Assembly: GCA_005777205.1 (NCBI GenBank)
Contig: SXNB01000059.1
Coordinates: 1 to 28,785 of the forward strand
Length of the DNA: 28,785 nt
Direction of reading: 5' to 3'
Origin: Burkholderiales bacterium
GTDB lineage: Bacteria; Pseudomonadota; Gammaproteobacteria; Burkholderiales; SG8-39
This document shows positions 1 through 6,915 of this stretch, one piece after another. The notes beneath the pieces are model-generated. The model had not been told where the DNA came from, ran no database searches, and worked only from the letters and a program-made list of their open reading frames with translations. The translations under genes were made by a program, and so were the position numbers. Numbering within the stretch: position 1 is the stretch's first letter; each line of letters opens with the position of its first letter.

Positions 1-806
1 CGCACATAGTCGAGCGTCAACTCCAGGGCTTGCTGCGACTCGCCCATGGCCAGCGCCCCGATGGCGATGCGCTCGTTCTGGAAATTCTTCATGATGGAAT
101 AGAAGCCGCGGCGCGCCTCGCCCAGCAGGTTCGCCGCCGGCACGCGGCAGTCCTCGAACACCAGTTCAGCCGTGTCCGAGCAGCGCCAGCCCATCTTGTC
201 CAGCCGCCGCCCCACCGAGAAGCCCTTCATCCCCTTTTCCACGATGAACATGGACAAGCCCTTGGAGCCGCCCGCTGGATCGGTCTTCGCGGCGACGAAA
301 TAGACGTCGGCCAGCGCGCCATTGGTGATGAACATCTTGGAGCCGCGCAGGACCCAGTCGCCGCCTTCCTGCTTCGCCGTGGTCCGGATGGACTTCACGT
401 CCGAGCCCGCGTCCGGTTCGGTGACCGCGACCGCGCTGATGGCCTCGCCGGAAACGATGCGCGGCAGCCAGGCCTTGATCTGCTCCGGGGATCCGGCGTT
501 TACTAGGTGCGGCGAGGCCATGTCCGTGTGGACCAGCACCGTCACCGCGAAGCCGCCGAAAGTGGAGCGGCCCAGTTCCTCGGCCAGGAGCGCGGTGGCG
601 CGGGCGTCCAGCCCGCCGCCGCCATATTCCTCCGGATAGCGCAGACCCAGGAAACCGAGCTTCCCCATGTGCCGCAGCACCTCGCGCGGCACGAAGCCCT
701 GCGTTTCCCAGGCCGCCGCGTGCGGCACCACCTCCTGCTCGACGAAGCGGCGGATGCTCTCGCGCAGGAGGAGCAGCGTGTCGTCGATCGGCGCAGGGGC
801 ATTCAC
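1..806 (-). CDS. acyl-CoA dehydrogenase, 5' part (3' end outside window)
   Basis: The first 268 codons read as a flavin acyl-CoA dehydrogenase, which removes two hydrogens from C2-C3 of an acyl-CoA and passes electrons to ETF. The N-terminal helical domain contains LGFLGLRYPEEYGGGGLDA. The family signature AVAVTEPDAGSDVKS is followed by GSKMFITNG at the flavin-binding middle domain, and the helical C-terminal domain begins near FQNERIAIGAL. The catalytic Glu would lie beyond the window edge. I chose GTG at 806; an ATG one base out of phase gives only a nonsense frame. There is no strong ribosome site (GCGGGG abuts the start). It lies 14 bp after the stop of an ABC ATPase remnant on the same strand, so it may once have been the last gene of a peptide-transport operon. 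Family is sure; substrate is not readable. Confidence 0.9.
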   Translation of the reverse strand, partial: MNAPAPIDDTLLLLRESIRRFVEQEVVPHAAAWETQGFVPREVLRHMGKLGFLGLRYPEEYGGGGLDARATALLAEELGRSTFGGFAVTVLVHTDMASPHLVNAGSPEQIKAWLPRIVSGEAISAVAVTEPDAGSDVKSIRTTAKQEGGDWVLRGSKMFITNGALADVYFVAAKTDPAGGSKGLSMFIVEKGMKGFSVGRRLDKMGWRCSDTAELVFEDCRVPAANLLGEARRGFYSIMKNFQNERIAIGALAMGESQQALELTLDYV

Positions 807-820
807 CCCCGCATTATGGC

Positions 821-1033
821 CTATGCGAAATGGCAGGCCGCGATCAGGCCAGGGGCGATCTCGCGCAGCAACGGCGCCTCGGTGCCGCAGCGCTCGCGCT
901 GCACCGGACAGCGGCCGTAGAAGCGGCACACGTTCGGCGCCGGATCAATCGGGCTGCGCGGCTCGCCCGCCAGCACCTGGCGCTTGGTGGGCCGCCCGCC
1001 GACGGCAGGGATCGGCTTGAGGTGCGCAAAATC
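821..1033 (-). pseudogene. C-terminal remnant of an Opp/Dpp-type ABC transporter ATPase
   Basis: Directly after the MFS stop codon, and in the same frame, 70 sense codons run to a TAG at 821-823. They contain LKPIPAVGG, VLAGEPRSPIDPAP, CRFYGRCP and ERCGTEAPLLREIAPG, ending AACHFA. This is the cysteine-containing oligopeptide/dipeptide ABC ATPase C-terminal extension (oligo_HPY type), which normally follows about 260 residues of nucleotide-binding domain. No Walker A, signature or Walker B motif is present, and there is no plausible start. It is therefore a 3' gene stump whose 5' part was replaced by the MFS gene. The breakpoint falls within about a dozen bases of the MFS stop. Homology is clear by eye; the deletion history is inference. 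Confidence 0.8.
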
Positions 1034-2230
1034 TCAATTCACCGCCTTCACCTCGCCCACCAGGAGGAGGCGCCGCGCAAGCCGGCGGCGAAACTCCAGC
1101 GCCAGTAGCGGCAGGCCGACTGCGGATACCAAGTACGCCGGCAGCGTACCAACGCCGTCCACGGCGCGCGAGGCGAGCCACACGCCGGTGGATTGGCCAG
1201 TGAACAGGAAACAGGCGAACAGCGCCACCGCTGCACCGCGCGCCTCCGGTGCCATCTGCGTCGCGTGCACCTGCAGGGTGTTATGCAGCATGTAGAGCCC
1301 GACGCCGATCGCGAAGATGCTTGGCAATGCGATCGCCGCCTTCGAGGCAAGCGCCAGGCCGATGAATCCGGCCCCCGCGAGCAAGCCTCCGCCCAGCACC
1401 ACGGCGCGCTCTCCGATCCATGGCAGCAGGCGCCCGGAGGCGAGCGCGAAGCACAGGCCGCCCAGTGGGAACACCGACAGCAGCGCCCCGCTCTCCCCCA
1501 GGCTGAGGCCGAAGCGCTGATGCGCGTCGTACGCCACGAACGCCAGCGGACCGTAAAGCAGTGCGCCCTCCAGGAACACCGTCGCCAGCATCACGCGCAC
1601 CCAGGGATCGCGCGTCAACGCCAACATGCGCAGAAACGACTCGCGCAGTGTCAGCCCGCCCCCGGCACGCTGCGCGGTGGCCGGATTGGTGCGCAGCTCG
1701 AACCACAGCAGCGCCGCGATCCCGAGGTACAGGGCGGTGAGTGCGTAGAACACCACCTGCCAGCCGTGGCGCTCGCCCAGCCAGCCCGAGGCCATGGCCG
1801 CGAGCGCGATGCCGAACATGTGGCCGATGAGGAAGCGCGCCAGCACCGGCTGGCGCCGCTCGTAGGGCACTGCGTCGCCGATCCAGGCCATGGCGAGGGG
1901 CACGATCGCACCCACGGTGGCGCCGGTGACGAAGCGCGCCGCCACCAGTAGCGGCAGCGAAGGCGCCAGCGCGCAGGCGAGGTTGCCCGCGGCCGAGATC
2001 GCCGTGACCCAAAACACCATCCGGTACTTGCCGACTCGGTCGCCGATGGGGCCATTCACCACCTGCAGCAGGCCGTAGGCGATGCCGAAGGCGGTGATGA
2101 CCACAGAGGCACCGCCCACCGTGGTACCGAAGGTCTGTGCGAGCAGCGGCAGCAGTGGATCGGGCGCGCGCAGCGCAGCGGCGCTGGCGAACGCGGCGAG
2201 CGACAGGACGACCACGGCGCGGCTGCTCAC
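1034..2230 (-). CDS. MFS transporter (12-TM, drug/metabolite efflux type)
   Basis: A 398-residue integral membrane protein with about twelve hydrophobic segments. The MFS motif A between TM2 and TM3 is visible as GPIGDRVGKYRM, and a long arginine-rich loop (about residues 185-205) sits between the two halves. The length is normal for a DHA1-like proton antiporter. Start is GTG at 2230: an in-frame TAA lies two codons upstream, so no longer protein is possible. A seven-codon ORF (MPVPPKR) overlaps this GTG by four bases and could couple translation, but that is speculative. The gene stops at a TGA directly continuous with an ABC ATPase tail in the same frame. Substrate cannot be told; it could equally be an importer of a catabolic substrate. 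Confidence 0.88.
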   Translation of the reverse strand: MSSRAVVVLSLAAFASAAALRAPDPLLPLLAQTFGTTVGGASVVITAFGIAYGLLQVVNGPIGDRVGKYRMVFWVTAISAAGNLACALAPSLPLLVAARFVTGATVGAIVPLAMAWIGDAVPYERRQPVLARFLIGHMFGIALAAMASGWLGERHGWQVVFYALTALYLGIAALLWFELRTNPATAQRAGGGLTLRESFLRMLALTRDPWVRVMLATVFLEGALLYGPLAFVAYDAHQRFGLSLGESGALLSVFPLGGLCFALASGRLLPWIGERAVVLGGGLLAGAGFIGLALASKAAIALPSIFAIGVGLYMLHNTLQVHATQMAPEARGAAVALFACFLFTGQSTGVWLASRAVDGVGTLPAYLVSAVGLPLLALEFRRRLARRLLLVGEVKAVN

Positions 2231-2460
2231 CGCTTAGGCGGGACGGGCATCGGGCCGCGATGGTACCCGAAGCACACCGACGGCTAGCGCCCGATGCGCG
2301 CGATCACCGGCGCCACCGAAACGTCTTCGGGGCAAGGCGAAGCGCCGCTCAGGACGCGTGCACCGCGCCCCCGCGTGCCCCTTGCCGCGTGAACCGCTGC
2401 ACGACCATAATGAGGACCAAAGTCGGTGGTCGCCGCGCCGATAAACAAGGAGAGCCCGCC
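2231..2460. other. 230-bp divergent intergenic region
   Basis: This lies between the MFS gene (minus) and the first Bug receptor (plus). It holds a candidate plus-strand promoter and the receptor's ribosome site (AAGGAGAG near 2447-2454). On the minus strand a short coding-like stretch ends VAPVIARIGR at a TAG (2284-2286), which could be the worn C-terminus of a lost gene. I cannot assign it. Nothing else was recognised. Confidence 0.4.
2382..2411 (+). promoter_or_regulatory. candidate sigma-70 promoter for Bug receptor 1
   Basis: TTGCCG (2382-2387), an 18-bp spacer, then CATAAT (2406-2411), which matches five of six bases of the -10 consensus. A transcript would start near 2418 and leave about 43 nt of leader carrying AAGGAG before the ATG at 2461. 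Prediction by eye only. Confidence 0.4.
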
Positions 2461-3435
2461 ATGCTGCGCATCCTAGTCCGGATGGCAATCGCGACGATTG
2501 CCCTGTTCGCCCTGCAGGCCGCGGCGCAGGACACCTGGCCGTCGCGACCAGTCAAGCTCGTCGTGCCGTTCCCGGCCAGCGGCCCGCTCGATGTGATGGC
2601 GCGCCTCATCGGCCAGAAACTCGGCGAGAACCTCGGCCGGCCGATGGTGATCGAGAACATCGCCGGCGCGACGGGCAGCATCGGCGCCAATGCGGTGGCG
2701 CGCGCGGCGCCGGACGGCTACACGATCCTCCTCACCGTGGACCTGCCGCTGGTGATGTTCCCCGCGGTGGCCGACAAACTGCCCTACGATCCGCGGGCGG
2801 ACTTCCGTCCGGTCGCGAGCCTCGCAACCGGCGAAAACGGCCTGTTCGTGAACGCGGCACTGGGCGCGGCCACGGTAGCCGAACTGGTCGCTATCGCGAA
2901 GGCGCAACCGGGCAAGCTCGCGTTCTCGTCGGCTGGCATCGGTTCGCCCGCGCATTTCGCGGGCGAACTGTTCAAGCGCGCCGCCGGGGTCGAGATGATC
3001 CATGTGCCCTACAAGGGCGCCGCACCGGCGATGAGCGCCGCGCTCTCGGGCGAAGTCGGCCTGATGTTCGGCCCGATCACGCAGGGCATGCCGCATGTGA
3101 AGTCCGGCAAACTGCGCGTGCTGGCCGTCACCGGCGCCGTGTCCTCGCCGCTGCTGCCCAGCGTCAAGCCGCTCATCGAGCAGGGATTTCCGGGGCTGAT
3201 CGTCAGTAACCGTTACCCGGTGATGCTGCCCGCGAGCACGCCGGATGCGGTGGCGAGTGCCGTGACCGCCGCGTTCAAGGCGGTGATGGACGATGCCGCG
3301 ATCCGCGGGCGCCTGGAGGCGATCGGCCTCACGCCGTCCTGGGAAAACGCGGCCGAGCTGGCACGCGCGATCGACGCGGACCTCAGGCGCTGGAGCGAGC
3401 TCGCCCGGATCGCGGGGATCACGGCGCCGCGCTGA
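2461..3435 (+). CDS. Bug/TctC-family tripartite tricarboxylate receptor (1)
   Basis: A 324-residue periplasmic solute-binding protein of the Bug family, which captures small carboxylates for TctAB-type secondary transporters. Residues 1-23 form a signal peptide (hydrophobic core MAIATIALFALQ, cut after QAAAQ). The mature protein starts WPSRPVKLVVPFPASGPLD, the usual first beta strand and ligand loop. Further family marks are NAVARAAPDGYTILLT, KLPYDP and MIHVPYKGAAPAMSA. Start ATG 2461 is fixed by AAGGAG nine bases upstream and by the signal peptide. No TctA or TctB lies in the window. The neighbouring M20 hydrolases suggest an N-acyl or carbamoyl acid ligand, but this is guesswork, since Bug proteins are often orphan and their ligands cannot be read from sequence. 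Confidence 0.9.
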   Translation: MLRILVRMAIATIALFALQAAAQDTWPSRPVKLVVPFPASGPLDVMARLIGQKLGENLGRPMVIENIAGATGSIGANAVARAAPDGYTILLTVDLPLVMFPAVADKLPYDPRADFRPVASLATGENGLFVNAALGAATVAELVAIAKAQPGKLAFSSAGIGSPAHFAGELFKRAAGVEMIHVPYKGAAPAMSAALSGEVGLMFGPITQGMPHVKSGKLRVLAVTGAVSSPLLPSVKPLIEQGFPGLIVSNRYPVMLPASTPDAVASAVTAAFKAVMDDAAIRGRLEAIGLTPSWENAAELARAIDADLRRWSELARIAGITAPR

Positions 3436-3446
3436 AGCGCGCGGCG
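3425..3446 (+). terminator. GC-rich hairpin over the Bug receptor 1 stop codon
   Basis: CGCCGCGC (3425-3432), loop TGAAGC, CGCCGCGC's complement GCGCGGCG (3439-3446): an 8-bp perfect stem whose loop includes the TGA. No T-run follows, so it is not a classic intrinsic terminator. It may stabilise the 3' end or help factor-dependent termination. Confidence 0.3.
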
Positions 3447-3562
3447 TAGCCGAACGCGACCGGGTAGGCCGTCTTACCAATGGTGCGCTCAGACGGGGGC
3501 GGCGGGGCCGATCGAACGGGCGGCGGGCCCGTACTCGCCGGCCGGCCCACGCCCCACGAGCG

Positions 3563-3661
3563 GGTGTCGCACAGGGCTTCCAGATGACGTCCGCCCATGA
3601 CGATGTCGTCAATGTCGATGCACTCGTAGCCCGTATGGTTGACCGCCGTGCGCGAGAAATT
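3563..3661 (-). pseudogene. C-terminal remnant of an M20 peptidase/amidohydrolase
   Basis: After RRIDL of the LysR remnant the same frame continues NFSRTAVNHTGYECIDIDDI and VMGGRHLEALCD. This matches the end of M20 metallohydrolases: the metal-binding His followed four residues later by Glu (HTGYE), then a (I/L)xxDDL-like helix. The intact M20 enzyme ending at 6600 has the comparable VDEHIELDDL. Beyond about 3563 the frame continues to a stop at 3419 with low-quality sequence. I infer a fragment left by a deletion that joined a LysR gene to an M20 3' end. The identification is moderate because the piece is only about 33 residues. Confidence 0.4.
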
Positions 3662-3978
3662 CAGGTCGATCCGCCGATCGCGCAGTGCCACAAGCTGCAA
3701 AGCCGGCGTCATCTCGTGCAGCACCACGGCGTCGCCCGGCACGCTGTGCCGGTAGGCGGCGATGATCTGCGGCAGCAGCCCGAGCAGCAGCGAGCCGCTC
3801 AGTCCGATCGCGAGACCCTGCGGCTCGTCCGCACGAACAACGGCGTGCCCGGCTATTCCTCCATCGCCTTGATCTGCTGGCTGAGCGACCGCTGCGACAC
3901 GTGCAAGCGCTGCGCCGCGCGGGTGAAACTGAGCGCCTGCGCGAGTGCGGCGAAGTAGCGCAGATGACGCAGTTCCAT
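3662..3978 (-). pseudogene. decayed LysR-family transcriptional regulator
   Basis: From ATG 3978 the sequence reads MELRHLRYFAALAQALSFTR then AAQRLHVSQRSLSQQIKAME, a textbook LysR winged-helix DNA-binding domain, stopped by TAG at 3853-3855 after 41 codons. Past that stop the same frame shows PGTPLFVRTSRRVSRSD, then another stop. The effector domain resumes in a different frame with GLLPQIIAAYRHSVPGDAVV and MTPALQLVALRDRRIDL, then ends abruptly. About 45 codons of linker are missing, and the C-terminal two thirds of the effector domain are gone. Intact family members have about 300 residues. It is divergent from the M20 gene at 4068, the usual LysR position, so it probably once controlled that gene. 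The coordinates cover both frames. Confidence 0.82.
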
Positions 3979-3987
3979 GCGTTTCCT

Positions 3988-4001
3988 GTATTGATCAATA
4001 C
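3988..4001. promoter_or_regulatory. 14-bp perfect palindrome, candidate LysR operator
   Basis: GTATTGATCAATAC is its own reverse complement and lies ten bases upstream of the decayed LysR start, in the 89-bp gap before the M20 gene at 4068. It has the T...A bounded dyad form of LysR boxes, although the spacing is T-N10-A rather than the usual T-N11-A. A TATACT hexamer follows at 4008-4013. With the adjacent regulator dead, the site is either a relic or serves another protein. Confidence 0.45.
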
Positions 4002-4067
4002 CAACTATATACTGGACAGCTGCTTCACGGGCGTCAAGAATCGTGCTTTCCTCCGATTAGGTAAACG

Positions 4068-5336
4068 ATGAACCGATCCAGAGCAACCCGTTCAACGGTG
4101 CAGGCCCCATCGGTTGAGCGCATCATGGCGCGCTGCGATGAGCTGGCACGGCACTCGGAGCTTTCGGGCGGCCTGACTCGCGTCTACCTCTCTCCGGAGC
4201 AGCGCGCGGCCAACGAGCGGGTGCTCGACTGGATGCGCGAGGCCGGCATGAGCGCGCGGCTCGATGCGGCCGGTAACTGCGTCGGGCGCTATGAAGGCGA
4301 GCGGCCTGGCCTGCCCGCACTGCTGCTTGGCTCGCACCTGGACACCGTGCGCGACGCGGGTAAGTACGACGGCATGCTCGGCGTCATCGCAGCCATCGAA
4401 TGCGTGCACATCTTGAACGCATCTGAGCGGCGGCTGCCCTTCGCAATCGAGGCAATCGGTTTCGCAGACGAGGAAGGCACGCGATTCAACGCGACGCTGC
4501 TGGGCAGCCGGGCGGTCGCCGGAACGTTCAAGCGAGAGGTTCTCGATAGCGTGGATGTGAGTGGGGTCAGCATGCGCGACGCGATGCGCGAGTTCGGCCT
4601 GGACCCCGATCGCCTGCAGCAGGCGGCGCGCCAGAGAAACGACGTGCTGGCCTTCGTGGAACTGCACATCGAACAAGGGCCGGTGCTCGAAGCCGAAGGG
4701 CTGCCAGCCGGAGTGGTCACGGCGATCAATGGTGCGACGCGACTTGCGGTCGAGCTCGACGGGCTCGCCGGCCACGCCGGCACCGTGCCGATGAACCTGC
4801 GGCAGGACGCACTCACCGCTGCCGCCGAATGCGTGCTGGCCATCGAGCGGCGATGTGGTAGTGCCGGCGAACTCGTCGGCACGGTTGGCAAGCTTGAAAC
4901 ACTGCCAGGTGCGGTCAACGTGATCCCAGGCAAAGTGCGGTTCACGGTCGACATCCGATCGCCGAGGGACTCCGATCGCCTTGAGGCCGTGACCGAGGTC
5001 GTTGCGCAAATGCAGTCGATCGCGAAGCGTCGCAGCGTCGCGATCAAGGTCACGAAGACCCACGAAGGTGGTGTCGCGGCGTGCGCGCCGTGGCTCATGG
5101 GGCAGATCGGCACGGCGATCGCCGCAGAGGGCATCGCGGTCCGAATGTTGCCGAGCGGCGCCGGCCATGAAGGCATGGCGATGATCGAGCTGTGCGACAT
5201 CGGCATGCTCTTCCTGCGCTGTAAGAAAGGCATCAGCCACAACCCGGCCGAGGCGATCAGCGCCGTGGATGTCGAAACCGGCGTGCGCGTGTTCCTGCGC
5301 TTCATCGAGGATTTCCAGCCTAAAGCGCACGCGTGA
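4068..5336 (+). CDS. M20 Zn-dependent amidohydrolase (allantoate amidohydrolase / N-carbamoyl-L-amino acid hydrolase family)
   Basis: 422 residues, usual for the AllC/AmaB group, which hydrolyse ureido or N-carbamoyl bonds in allantoate, ureidoglycine or carbamoyl-amino acids. Two-metal site residues are all visible: His90 (LLLGSHLDTV), Asp101 (GKYDGMLGV), Glu135-Glu136 (GFADEEGTRF), His200 (FVELHIEQGPVLE) and the late His in GISHNPAEA. The dimerisation domain contains LAGHAGTVPMNLRQDAL. Cytoplasmic; no signal peptide. ATG 4068 has no good ribosome site, and a later start would only trim residues ahead of the fold. It is followed 34 bp on by a second M20 gene, probably in one transcript. The exact substrate is not evident. 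Confidence 0.88.
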   Translation: MNRSRATRSTVQAPSVERIMARCDELARHSELSGGLTRVYLSPEQRAANERVLDWMREAGMSARLDAAGNCVGRYEGERPGLPALLLGSHLDTVRDAGKYDGMLGVIAAIECVHILNASERRLPFAIEAIGFADEEGTRFNATLLGSRAVAGTFKREVLDSVDVSGVSMRDAMREFGLDPDRLQQAARQRNDVLAFVELHIEQGPVLEAEGLPAGVVTAINGATRLAVELDGLAGHAGTVPMNLRQDALTAAAECVLAIERRCGSAGELVGTVGKLETLPGAVNVIPGKVRFTVDIRSPRDSDRLEAVTEVVAQMQSIAKRRSVAIKVTKTHEGGVAACAPWLMGQIGTAIAAEGIAVRMLPSGAGHEGMAMIELCDIGMLFLRCKKGISHNPAEAISAVDVETGVRVFLRFIEDFQPKAHA

Positions 5337-5370
5337 AAAGCCTGCTGAACCCACTTGCAACGGAACTGGA

Positions 5371-6600
5371 ATGACCCCCGTCCAATACCAATCCCTTGAC
5401 GCCTGGATCGACGCTCACTTTGACGAGGAGGTGCGATTCCTGCAGCAACTGGTACGCGTGCCCACGGATACGCCGCCGGGCAACAACGCGCCGCACGCCG
5501 CACTCACGGCTGAGTTGTTGAAGGCGTTCGGCTTCGCGGCGGAAGCGCACCCGGTTCCCGCGACGGACGTCAAGGCTGCGGGCTTGCAATCGATTACCAA
5601 TCTGGTGGTGCGGCGCAGATACGGTGCGGGCCGCACAATCGGCTTGAACGCCCACGGCGATGTGGTGCCGCCGGGTGATGGCTGGACCCACGATCCGTAC
5701 GGCGGTGAAGTGGTTGATGGCAAGCTTTACGGTCGCGCCACCGCGGTGAGCAAAAGCGACTTCGCGACTTACACCTTTGCCACGCGAGCCCTCGAATCGC
5801 TCGGTGCGCCGCTCAAGGGCAGCGTAGAGTTGTATTTCACCTATGACGAAGAATTCGGCGGCGAGCTCGGCCCCGGCTGGCTGCTCCAGCAGGCACTGGT
5901 CAAGCCCGACTTGCTGATTGCCGCGGGCTTCAGCTATCAGGTGATTACCAGCCACAACGGTTGCCTGCAGATGGAAGTGACCGTGCACGGCAAGATGGGC
6001 CACGCGGCGGTGCCGGATACCGGCGTCGACGCACTGCAGGCCGCCACGCGGATTCTCAACGCGCTGTACCACCAGAACTCGCTTTACCAACAGTGGCCGA
6101 GTCAGGTCAAGGGCATCACGTATCCGTACCTGAATGTCGGCCTGATAGAGGGTGGCACCAACACGAACGTGATCCCCGGCAAGGTGGTGCTCAAATTCGA
6201 CCGTCGCATGACGCCCGAAGAAGATCCCGTTGAAGTGGAGGCCACGCTGCGGCGGGTGATCGCCGGCGCCGTGGCGCAGTCGCCTGGCGTGGCGATCAAG
6301 TTCACGCGTCTCCTCCTCGCCCAGGGGTTGAAGCCGCTGCCCGGCAATCGGCCGCTGGTGGAGGCACTGTGCCGGCACGCCAGTGCGGTTTTTGGCGAGC
6401 CGATCAGTGACTCGGGCACGCCGCTCTACACCGACGCACGCCTGTTTTGCGAGCGTGGCATACCCACGGTGCTCTACGGCTGCGGCCCTCGCACGGTGTC
6501 GGAGAGCAACGCCAAGCGTGTTGACGAACACATCGAACTGGATGACCTGCGGCGCGCCACCAAGGTGGTGGCGCGTTCACTGGGCGATCTGTTGAGCTGA
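5371..6600 (+). CDS. M20 family metallohydrolase (ArgE/DapE-like) with unusual metal-site sequence
   Basis: 409 residues with the M20 fold: NAHGDVVPPGDGWTHDPYGG (first metal His and Asp), the catalytic acid region YFTYDEEFGGELGPGW, and a central dimerisation domain around GKMGHAAVPDTGVDALQA and TNTNVIPGKV. Two standard ligands look replaced. Where ArgE/DapE have GRGxxDMKG this protein has GRATAVSKSDFATY. Near the C-terminus, the expected HxxxE is NAKRVDEHIE, with Lys at the His position. From memory, similar sequences form a distinct M20 subgroup, so the enzyme is probably functional with shifted ligands. ATG 5371 was chosen because the M20 N-terminus starts there; the frame is open further upstream inside the previous gene. 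Probably co-transcribed with the preceding M20 gene. Confidence 0.82.
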   Translation: MTPVQYQSLDAWIDAHFDEEVRFLQQLVRVPTDTPPGNNAPHAALTAELLKAFGFAAEAHPVPATDVKAAGLQSITNLVVRRRYGAGRTIGLNAHGDVVPPGDGWTHDPYGGEVVDGKLYGRATAVSKSDFATYTFATRALESLGAPLKGSVELYFTYDEEFGGELGPGWLLQQALVKPDLLIAAGFSYQVITSHNGCLQMEVTVHGKMGHAAVPDTGVDALQAATRILNALYHQNSLYQQWPSQVKGITYPYLNVGLIEGGTNTNVIPGKVVLKFDRRMTPEEDPVEVEATLRRVIAGAVAQSPGVAIKFTRLLLAQGLKPLPGNRPLVEALCRHASAVFGEPISDSGTPLYTDARLFCERGIPTVLYGCGPRTVSESNAKRVDEHIELDDLRRATKVVARSLGDLLS

Positions 6601-6874
6601 ACAGCCAGACCACTGGTGAGGCGAGCGGCGTCGCCGCGAACGACTCGTCAAGGATGCGAACGGCTTCGTCGACGAACGCCCGATCGATGAACGCCTCCAC
6701 CACGCGGCCCGGGCTCAGGTCTTCCAGGTCAAGACGAAACTCTTCGCCCGGCGGACTGCCTTCGCCTCGCGGCTTGCATTCGATTTCAAGCTCGATGTCC
6801 CGCACAGCCGGTGGCAGCCCACGAAAGCTGCGCAGCACCTCCGTGCGCACCACGCAGACGGCGTTCGCTTCCAT
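6404..6874 (-). CDS. hypothetical protein, probably a 5' gene fragment
   Basis: From ATG 6874 (or GTG 6877) there is a coding-like stretch of about 92 codons containing VCVVRTEVLRSFRGLPPAV, DIELEIECKPRGEGSPPGEE and PGRVVEAFIDRAFVDEAVRI. It is acidic and has ordinary codon use for this region. At about 6600 it runs into the antisense of the M20 gene's 3' end, and the remaining 65 codons to the stop at 6404 look like shadow sequence. I read it as the N-terminal part of an unknown gene whose 3' end was lost when the M20 gene arrived. It lies 41 bp after the second Bug receptor, at the tail of the long minus-strand operon. No family recognised. Confidence 0.4.
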   Translation of the reverse strand: MEANAVCVVRTEVLRSFRGLPPAVRDIELEIECKPRGEGSPPGEEFRLDLEDLSPGRVVEAFIDRAFVDEAVRILDESFAATPLASPVVWLFSSTDRPVNAPPPWWRAAGHPVRCVRQHAWRCSPTPCEGRSRRAPWVCHARKTGVRRCRAACPSH

Positions 6875-6915
6875 CACGGTGCGGTGACTGGAGCGCAACT
6901 GCAGCCAATGCGCGG

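Noticed and set aside
2231..2300. Possible gene tail ending VAPVIARIGR on the minus strand
   Set aside because: Too short to assign; kept only as a remark in the intergenic entry.
4092..5360. A 422-codon frame antisense to the first M20 gene
   Set aside because: Rich in His, Arg and Gln with no domain pattern; typical high-GC shadow of a real gene on the other strand.
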